Source: JBBSOW01 sp038259365 | Lineage (GTDB): Bacteria; Actinomycetota; Actinomycetes; Propionibacteriales; Propionibacteriaceae | Assembly (NCBI GenBank): GCA_038259365.1 | Contig: JBBSOW010000087.1 | Location: forward strand, 1 to 12,994 | DNA: 12,994 nt | Direction of reading: 5' to 3' | Part shown: positions 8,249-12,994 of the stretch, piece after piece | Layout of the letters: each line of letters opens with the position of its first letter | Numbering within the stretch: position 1 is the stretch's first letter | Translations under genes and position numbers: made by a program | Notes under the pieces: generated by a model | Seen by the model: the letters and a program-made list of their open reading frames with translations, nothing else | Database searches by the model: none | What the model was told of the DNA's origin: nothing

Positions 8249-9130
8249 AGCCTTCAGCACCAGCGACTTGTTGCCGCCGTGTCCGACTGGTTCGCCGGAG
8301 CCGCCCGACCGCTGCCGTGGCGCGACCCCGATACCTCCGCGTGGGCGGTGCTGGTCAGCGAGTTCATGGCCCAACAGACCCCCGTCGCGCGGGTCGTCGA
8401 GCCCTGGCACGCCTGGATGCGGCGATGGCCGACCCCGGCCGCGCTGGCGGCCGCCACCCCGGGTGAAGCCGTGCGAGCGTGGGGCCGGCTCGGCTACCCG
8501 CGGCGAGCGCTCCGGCTCCATGCGGCGGCCACGGCCATCACCGAGCAGCACAATGGCTCGGTACCGGGCACCCTCGAAGAGTTGCGAGACCTGCCGGGAG
8601 TCGGGGAGTACACCGCCGCGGCCGTCGTGGCGTTCGCGTTCGATGGCCGCTCCGTCGTGCTCGATACCAACGTGCGCCGGGTCCTAGCCAGGGCCGTGCA
8701 AGGCACGCCCTACCCCAGCCCGAGCATCACGGTCGCCGAACGTCGCCTCGGGGGCGAGGTCGCACCCCAAGACGCCCGCCTCGCGGCGCGGTGGGCGGCG
8801 GCCTCGATGGAGCTGGGCGCGCTGATCTGCACGTCCAAGAACCCCCGATGTGGGGTGTGTCCCATCGCCAAGCAGTGCCGCTGGCTAGCGGCGGGGCGAC
8901 CGGCCAGTGACCAATCCAGGCCGAAGACCCAGGGGTACGCGGGCACCGATCGTCAATGCCGCGGCGCCCTTCTCGAGGTGCTGCGCCTCGCCGACGGGGT
9001 GGTCGCCGAGGTGGACCTGATCCCCGCCTGGCCCGATCCGGAGCAGCGCCAGCGGGCTTTACGGTCGCTCCTCGACGATGGCCTGGCCAGCACCGTTTCC
9101 GGGACCGATCAAATCTCCTTGCCCGGCTGA
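8246..9130 (+). CDS. mutY: A/G-specific adenine DNA glycosylase MutY
   Basis: A 294-aa base-excision repair enzyme that removes adenine mispaired with 8-oxoguanine or guanine. The GTG start at 8246 places the N-terminal PLPWRDPDT at residues 22-30, as in other MutY proteins. The catalytic Glu is in SEFMAQQT (E39), the helix-hairpin-helix is LPGVGEYTAAA (116-126), and the conserved Asp is in VLDTNVRRVL (D140). The iron-sulfur cluster ligands C195, C202, C205 and C211 follow the C-x6-C-x2-C-x5-C pattern. Only about 80 residues follow the cluster, and they look like a short winged-helix-type tail rather than the NUDIX-like 8-oxoG recognition domain of the 350-aa E. coli enzyme. To my knowledge short forms are usual in actinobacteria. 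It is divergent from the Fic operon and is probably the host chromosomal edge beside it. Confidence 0.95.
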   Translation: MSLQHQRLVAAVSDWFAGAARPLPWRDPDTSAWAVLVSEFMAQQTPVARVVEPWHAWMRRWPTPAALAAATPGEAVRAWGRLGYPRRALRLHAAATAITEQHNGSVPGTLEELRDLPGVGEYTAAAVVAFAFDGRSVVLDTNVRRVLARAVQGTPYPSPSITVAERRLGGEVAPQDARLAARWAAASMELGALICTSKNPRCGVCPIAKQCRWLAAGRPASDQSRPKTQGYAGTDRQCRGALLEVLRLADGVVAEVDLIPAWPDPEQRQRALRSLLDDGLASTVSGTDQISLPG

Positions 9131-9176
9131 CCACTCGTGCGAGAATGTTGAGGCCTAGCACCCGACCCAGCGAGGG

Positions 9177-9593
9177 ATGATGTCCGAACCGCAAGGCCAC
9201 TACGGTTACGAGCCGAGCCAGCCCAATCCCTACGTGCGACAACCGGTGAACCCCTACGATCAGCCGCCGCCCGCCGCCTACTACCCGCAGCAGCTCCCCT
9301 ACGGTTATCCGCCCGCCCTGCCCGATCATCCGCAGTCCGTGGCGGTTTTCGTGCTCGGTCTGATCTCCTTCTTCGTCGGCGGCCTGACCGCGCCGTTCGC
9401 ACTGGTGATGGGGCGCAACGCCCGACGCGAAATCTCGGGGTCACCGGGCCGCTACAAGGACGGCGGGCTGCTGACGGCCGGGTGGGTGATGGGCATCATC
9501 GGGACCGCCTACCTGGGGCTGATGATTCTGATCGTGATCGCCTACGTCGCCTTCTTCGCCTTCGCCTTCTCGATGATGGGCTCGATACCCTAG
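9177..9593 (+). CDS. DUF4190-type small membrane protein
   Basis: A 138-aa protein of unknown function. Residues 1-52 are rich in Pro, Tyr and Gln (PYDQPPPAAYYPQQ and similar), without a signal peptide, and are probably cytoplasmic and disordered. Two hydrophobic segments follow (about 54-78 and 97-130), separated by a charged loop GRNARREISGSPGRYKDGG. This layout is typical of actinobacterial DUF4190 proteins. There are two adjacent ATGs (9177 and 9180). GAGGG at 9172-9176 abuts the first and is three bases from the second, so neither spacing is ideal. The gene begins 46 bases after mutY. Its TAG stop overlaps tail-to-tail with the stop of the convergent amidohydrolase. Confidence 0.85.
   Translation: MMSEPQGHYGYEPSQPNPYVRQPVNPYDQPPPAAYYPQQLPYGYPPALPDHPQSVAVFVLGLISFFVGGLTAPFALVMGRNARREISGSPGRYKDGGLLTAGWVMGIIGTAYLGLMILIVIAYVAFFAFAFSMMGSIP
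9590..9593. other. Convergent stop codons sharing CTAG
   Basis: The plus-strand TAG of the DUF4190 gene (9591-9593) and the minus-strand TAG of the amidohydrolase (9592-9590) share the self-complementary CTAG. There is no room for a separate terminator between the two genes, and no hairpin was seen at the junction. Confidence 0.95.
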
Positions 9594-10828
9594 CGCCGGA
9601 CGTCCCGGGGATGAACGATCCGCCCCGATTGGACCACCGTGCGGTTGCCCGACGTCGTCCACAGCAGTGCCGGGTTCTCGAACGGGTTACCGCCCAGGAC
9701 GACCAGGTCACCTTGACACCCGGCACCGATCCGTCCCAGGTCCGCTCGGCCCAGCAGCGTGGCGTTGACCGACGTGGCCGAGCGGAGCACCTCCGACACC
9801 CCGTCGGCCTCGACCTGCAGCCGGAATCCCTGGAGCTGCTCGTCCTCCAGGTCTCCCATCAGATCGGTCCCGAACCCGATCGGGACGCCGGCCGCACGGG
9901 CAATCTCGAGCGCCTCCTGCCCGGCCAGGAGCACCTCCTCGTTCTTATCCCGAGACACCTGCGCCATGCCCAGTTCGGCGCCACGTCTTTTCATCGCGTC
10001 GTAGGCGGCCAGGGTGGGGACCAGGAACGCGTCGTGGGACTTCATCGCCGCCGCCGAGGTGGCGTCCAGCAGATTGCCGTGCTCGATGGACCGCACGCCG
10101 TTGGCGACCGAGTGGACGATGGCCTCCGGCGAGTAGGCGTGGGCGGCGACGTAGCTGCCGCGACGGTCCGCCTCGTCGCAGACAGCCCGGATCTCCTCGG
10201 CGGAATACTGCGGGATGCGAAGCGGATCGGCCGGCGAGACCACCCCTCCGGAGGTCATCACCTTGATGGCGTGCGCGCCCTGGTGGAAGCGCGAGCGCAC
10301 CGCCCGGCGCAGCGCGTCCACACCATCGACGATCTCCGCGAGGTGACCGCCGCACGCACACAGGTCCTGTCCCGCTGGCCGCGGGTCTCCGTGGCCACCG
10401 GTCTGGGTGAGGGCCGGGCCGGTGTAGAGGTAGCGCGGGGACGAGATGATTCCCTCGGCGATGGCGCGGCCGAGGCCGGCATCCCCGCCGGCCACGTCGC
10501 GCACCGTGGTGAAGCCGCGCTCCAGGGCTGCGCGCAGCCGCCGGGTGGCCATCAACGCGATGTAACTGAGCGGGCTGCTTTCCAGTTCAAGCATGTCGAT
10601 ACCCGCCGCGTAGGCGTGGAAGTGCGCGTCGATGAAGCCCGGCACCACGACCGAACCCCGAGCGTCGAGGACCGCTTCGCCGCCGGAATCCGTGCTCCCG
10701 ACGTCGACGATCACGCCGTCGACGATCAGGATCGAGCCTTCGCGCAGCTCTTCGGAGACACCATCGAAGACGACGGCGTTGTCTATGCGTAGCGTCCTCG
10801 ACGACCCTCGAAGTTGCGTCTCAGCCAT
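9590..10828 (-). CDS. COG1228 metal-dependent amidohydrolase, prolidase-like
   Basis: A 412-aa amidohydrolase-superfamily enzyme, cytoplasmic (no signal peptide). Visible metal and catalytic residues are FIDAHFHAY (H69, H71), the carbamylated Lys in IKVMTSGG (K189), AAHAYS (H230), SIEHGN (H250) and GFGTDLMG (D322). This is the binuclear, imidazolonepropionase-like/Xaa-Pro dipeptidase layout. From memory, characterised COG1228 members (Sgx9260b and Sgx9260c) cleave Xaa-Pro dipeptides and N-acyl-proline. Release of proline or hydroxyproline would suit the neighbouring hydroxyproline-type genes, but that substrate is inference. The ATG start is supported by GGAGAA (10841-10836), seven bases upstream. 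The first eight bases overlap the end of the dehydrogenase gene, so the two form one operon. The gene ends convergently with the DUF4190 gene, sharing CTAG. Confidence 0.88.
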   Translation of the reverse strand: MAETQLRGSSRTLRIDNAVVFDGVSEELREGSILIVDGVIVDVGSTDSGGEAVLDARGSVVVPGFIDAHFHAYAAGIDMLELESSPLSYIALMATRRLRAALERGFTTVRDVAGGDAGLGRAIAEGIISSPRYLYTGPALTQTGGHGDPRPAGQDLCACGGHLAEIVDGVDALRRAVRSRFHQGAHAIKVMTSGGVVSPADPLRIPQYSAEEIRAVCDEADRRGSYVAAHAYSPEAIVHSVANGVRSIEHGNLLDATSAAAMKSHDAFLVPTLAAYDAMKRRGAELGMAQVSRDKNEEVLLAGQEALEIARAAGVPIGFGTDLMGDLEDEQLQGFRLQVEADGVSEVLRSATSVNATLLGRADLGRIGAGCQGDLVVLGGNPFENPALLWTTSGNRTVVQSGRIVHPRDVRR

Positions 10829-12395
10829 GGCGCAGTTCTCCGTCGATTCGCCGGTTCAGTCCCCACGGGTTGCCCTCTTGCAGGGCCGGTGGCAGCAGCG
10901 CGTCGGGCAGGTCCTGGTAGGCCACTGGGCGCTGGAAGCGGTAGATCGCCGCGGACCCGACCGACGTGACCCGGGAATCGGTCGTGGCCGGGAAAGGACC
11001 TCCGTGCACCATCGCGTGGTTCACCTCGACGCCGGTGGGCCAGCCGTTGAAGATGATTCTGCCGACCGTCTCCTCCAACACCGGAACCAGCTTCGCGGCC
11101 TGTTCGTGGTCAGACTCCGTGGCGTGGACCGTGCCGGTCAGTTGGCCCTCAAGGGTGGCGAGCACCGTAAGGAGATCGTTCAGATCGGCGTAGCGCACGA
11201 TCACCGAGGCCGCGCCGAACACCTCATGGCTCAGTTCATTATGATCGGCGAAGTGGGCCAGGGTCGTCGAGAACAGGGCCGGCGGCTTCGCCTGGTCGCT
11301 CTCGCCCGCCGTTCCCTGGGCGAGGACGTCGATTCCATCAGAGAGCTCGTGCACGCCGGACTCGTAGGCGGCGGCAATGCCGGCGGTGAGCATCGTCTGG
11401 CCCGTCGCCGACTCGACCGCCTCCGCCGCCGCTTCTACGAAGGCGTCCCCGTCCTTGCCGTCCGGCACGAACAGCAGACCCGGTCCGGTGCAGAACTGAC
11501 CGGCCCCCATCGTCAACGACCCGACGAAAGACTCCCCGAGCCCAGAGGCGTTCTCGGCCAACGCGCCGGGCAGCAGGAACACGGGGTTGATCGACGACAT
11601 CTCGGCGTACACCGGGATGGGCCGTGGCCGCTCGGCGGCCGTGCGAGCCAGCGCCAGCCCGCCGGAGCGAGAACCAGTGAAGCCGACCGCCTGGATGCGG
11701 GGGTCGGAGACCAGCGCCTGACCGATGGCGTTTCCCTCGCCGAACACCAAGGAGAAAACGCCCGAGGGCAGTCCACAGTCGCTCACGGCCTGAGAGACGG
11801 CCCTACCCACCAGTTCGGCGGTTCCAGGGTGCGCGTTGTGACCCTTGACGACAACCGGGCACCCGGCGGCCAGCGCCGACGCGGTGTCACCGCCGGCGGT
11901 GGAGAAGGCCAGCGGGAAGTTGCTGGCGCCGAAGACCGCCACCGGCCCGAGCGGAACCTGGCGGGATCGGAGGTCGGGCGCGGGCAGCGGTTCGCGATCG
12001 GGCTGGGCCGGGTCGATGCGGGCGTCTTGATGGTCTCCCAGCCGCAGCACCTGGGCGAACAGCCGCAACTGCCCGGTGGTGCGGCCTCTTTCGCCGTTCA
12101 GGCGGGCCTCGGGTAACCCGGTCTCGGCCACCCCGCGGGCGGTCAACTCCTCGGCCAGGCCCTCGATGTTCTCGGCGATGCCTTCCAGGAACTGCGCCCG
12201 TTCCTCGGGGGTGGTGCGGCGGTAGGCGGTGAACGCCTCCGCCGCGGCTCGGGTGGCCTGTTCGAGCTGGTCTGGCGAGACCAGACCGAACTGCGGATCC
12301 AGTTCCTCGCCGGTGGCGGCGTCGACGGCGCGCAGCGACCCATCGGTTCCCGCCACGGGGGCGCTGGCGATCAGGGATTGTCCTTGCACGGTCAT
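10821..12395 (-). CDS. Aldehyde dehydrogenase, probable alpha-ketoglutarate-semialdehyde dehydrogenase
   Basis: A 524-aa NAD(P)-dependent aldehyde dehydrogenase. The likely reaction is 2,5-dioxovalerate to 2-oxoglutarate, the last step of hydroxyproline and of some sugar-acid pathways. ALDH residues are complete: FGASNFPLAF (Asn159), VVVKGHNAHPGT (Lys184), GFTGSRSGG (238-246), YAEMSSINP (general base Glu265) and GAGQFCTGPG (nucleophile Cys302). The C-terminal RFQRPVAYQDLPDALLPP and NPWGLNR are typical of the KGSADH branch (ALDH, NADP type). The ATG at 12395 has AAGGA six bases upstream; the upstream in-frame extension to 12872 overlies the divergent oxidoreductase and is not real. The stop overlaps the amidohydrolase start by eight bases. 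Family is sure; substrate is inferred from branch features and neighbours. Confidence 0.92.
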   Translation of the reverse strand: MTVQGQSLIASAPVAGTDGSLRAVDAATGEELDPQFGLVSPDQLEQATRAAAEAFTAYRRTTPEERAQFLEGIAENIEGLAEELTARGVAETGLPEARLNGERGRTTGQLRLFAQVLRLGDHQDARIDPAQPDREPLPAPDLRSRQVPLGPVAVFGASNFPLAFSTAGGDTASALAAGCPVVVKGHNAHPGTAELVGRAVSQAVSDCGLPSGVFSLVFGEGNAIGQALVSDPRIQAVGFTGSRSGGLALARTAAERPRPIPVYAEMSSINPVFLLPGALAENASGLGESFVGSLTMGAGQFCTGPGLLFVPDGKDGDAFVEAAAEAVESATGQTMLTAGIAAAYESGVHELSDGIDVLAQGTAGESDQAKPPALFSTTLAHFADHNELSHEVFGAASVIVRYADLNDLLTVLATLEGQLTGTVHATESDHEQAAKLVPVLEETVGRIIFNGWPTGVEVNHAMVHGGPFPATTDSRVTSVGSAAIYRFQRPVAYQDLPDALLPPALQEGNPWGLNRRIDGELRHG

Positions 12396-12428
12396 CGGTA
12401 GTCCTTCGCTTGTCGGGTGCCCAGTACG

Positions 12429-12446
12429 CTGAGTGGTTCTGAGTGG
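12429..12446. repeat. Direct repeat CTGAGTGG-TT-CTGAGTGG in the divergent control region
   Basis: CTGAGTGG at 12429-12436 is repeated exactly at 12439-12446. The period is ten bases, about one helical turn. It lies between the dehydrogenase start and the palindrome, so it could be a second regulator site. Chance cannot be excluded. Confidence 0.45.
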
Positions 12447-12460
12447 AACGGCCAAGCCTA

Positions 12461-12479
12461 TGCAATGTGTAACATTGCA
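12461..12479. promoter_or_regulatory. Perfect palindrome TGCAATGT-GTA-ACATTGCA, likely GntR/FCD-type operator
   Basis: Two exact 8-base inverted arms are separated by three bases, in the 142-base gap between the divergent dehydrogenase and FAD oxidoreductase genes. The core ATGTnnnACAT resembles sites of FCD-subfamily GntR repressors, which often control amino- and hydroxy-acid catabolism. A plus-strand TAACAT (12470-12475) and a minus-strand TAGGCT just beside it could be -10 boxes, so one bound regulator could control both directions. No regulator gene is in the window. Confidence 0.65.
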
Positions 12480-12537
12480 CACAATCTTCCTGGCCGGACG
12501 GCTGCGGGATGTGGGCAAGGAGAAGGGGACCGGCAAG

Positions 12538-12994
12538 GTGACCAAGTGCGTGGTGGTGGGCGCCGGCATCGTCGGCGCCGCCTGCGCATTCAACATGGCC
12601 AAGGCGGGTCTCGACGTCACGGTCGTCGACCGGAAGCCGCCGGGCTCGGGCACCACCAGCCGCGGAGAGGGCAACCTGTTGCTGTCGGACAAGGCGCCCG
12701 GCCCGGAGCTGCGGCTGATGCAGCTCAGCCGAGCCCTCTGGCTCGAGGTGGGCGACGAACTCGGCCGAGACGCCATCGAGCTCGACGAGAAGGGTGGGCT
12801 CGTGGTGGCGGGCAGCCGATCCGCCCTCGAGGAGCTGCGCACCTTCGGCCACGCCCAGAGCGCGGCCGGCATTCAGTGCGAAGAACCGTCCGACCTCGCT
12901 CGTCTCGAGCCTCATCTCAACCCCGCGATAGCCGGTGGAATCTTCTACCCTCATGACATGCAGCTGCAACCGGTGCTGGCTACCGCACACCTGC
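12538..12994 (+). CDS. DAO-family FAD-dependent oxidoreductase, probable D-hydroxyproline dehydrogenase (5' part)
   Basis: 152 residues are visible; the gene continues past the right edge. The N-terminus is a Rossmann dinucleotide fold: VVVGAGIVGAACAFNMAKAG with the GxGxxG signature, and the ribose-binding acidic residue in VTVVDRK. It then continues TSRGEGNLLLSDKAPGPEL, a pattern typical of glycine/D-amino-acid oxidases (DAO). The expected role is FAD-linked oxidation of an imino or amino acid. Next to a KGSADH-like dehydrogenase, D-hydroxyproline is the best guess, with sarcosine, glycine or proline oxidase as alternatives. The GTG at 12538 has purine-rich GAAGGGG nine bases upstream (12522-12528). 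The frame is open back to an ATG at 12460, but that start would put the operator palindrome inside the coding region, so it is less likely. Confidence 0.85.
   Translation, partial: MTKCVVVGAGIVGAACAFNMAKAGLDVTVVDRKPPGSGTTSRGEGNLLLSDKAPGPELRLMQLSRALWLEVGDELGRDAIELDEKGGLVVAGSRSALEELRTFGHAQSAAGIQCEEPSDLARLEPHLNPAIAGGIFYPHDMQLQPVLATAHL

Noticed and set aside
8147..8551. 135-residue N-terminal extension of the Fic protein
   Set aside because: It runs through the divergent promoter region and into mutY on the opposite strand. ATG 8146 is the better start.
9482..12116. Long plus-strand open frames (436 and 494 aa)
   Set aside because: They are antisense to the amidohydrolase and the dehydrogenase, both of which have complete catalytic residues on the minus strand.
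12460..12537. Upstream ATG for the FAD oxidoreductase
   Set aside because: It would add 26 residues before the Rossmann strand, which is normally at the very N-terminus, and would put the palindrome inside the gene.
12396..12872. N-terminal extension of the dehydrogenase
   Set aside because: It overlies the divergent oxidoreductase and the operator region. ATG 12395 has a good ribosome-binding site and fits the family length.
1..12994. Mobile element, attachment site, CRISPR or tRNA gene flanking the defence operon
   Set aside because: Looked for on both strands; no spaced repeats, cloverleaf, integrase or transposase was found in the window.

Overview
The window is high-GC, gene-dense DNA with overlapping genes, GTG starts and TAnnnT-type -10 boxes. 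This, together with a short MutY and a DUF4190 protein with a Pro/Tyr-rich head, points to an actinobacterium (Actinomycetota). The genus cannot be told from the sequence. Seven protein genes and one gene cut by the right edge fill the window. The only gaps are about 99, 46 and 142 bases. I see no tRNA, rRNA, CRISPR array, insertion sequence or transposase.

Region A (1-8146, all minus strand) is a tightly coupled three-gene operon read from right to left. It encodes a Fic-domain protein (491 aa, with a self-inhibition motif), a SNF2-type helicase of the DrmD kind (1040 aa), and a large Eco57I/DrmMI-like N6-adenine DNA methyltransferase. The methyltransferase carries one apparent frameshift near 2733 and runs off the left edge. 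At both junctions the stop of one gene and the GTG start of the next share the four bases GTGA. Helicase plus methyltransferase is the variable module of class 1 DISARM anti-phage systems. The class 1 core genes drmA, drmB and drmC are not in the window; if present they should lie beyond base 1. A Fic enzyme as the first gene is not part of DISARM as I know it, so this is the best candidate here for a new or variant defence system.

Region B (8246-9593, plus strand) holds a divergently transcribed mutY (A/G-specific adenine DNA glycosylase) and a small two-segment DUF4190-type membrane protein. Fic and mutY share a 99-base divergent promoter region in which both genes could be leaderless.

Region C (9590-12994) looks like hydroxyproline catabolism. 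A minus-strand pair encodes an alpha-ketoglutarate-semialdehyde dehydrogenase-like ALDH and, overlapping its end, a COG1228 amidohydrolase (prolidase-like). Divergent from them is the start of a DAO-family FAD oxidoreductase, probably a D-hydroxyproline dehydrogenase. A perfect 8-3-8 palindrome between the divergent genes fits a GntR/FCD-type operator. Working model: the amidohydrolase frees (hydroxy)proline from dipeptides or N-acyl forms, the oxidoreductase oxidises D-hydroxyproline, and the dehydrogenase makes 2-oxoglutarate. The epimerase and the deaminase of the pathway would lie to the right.
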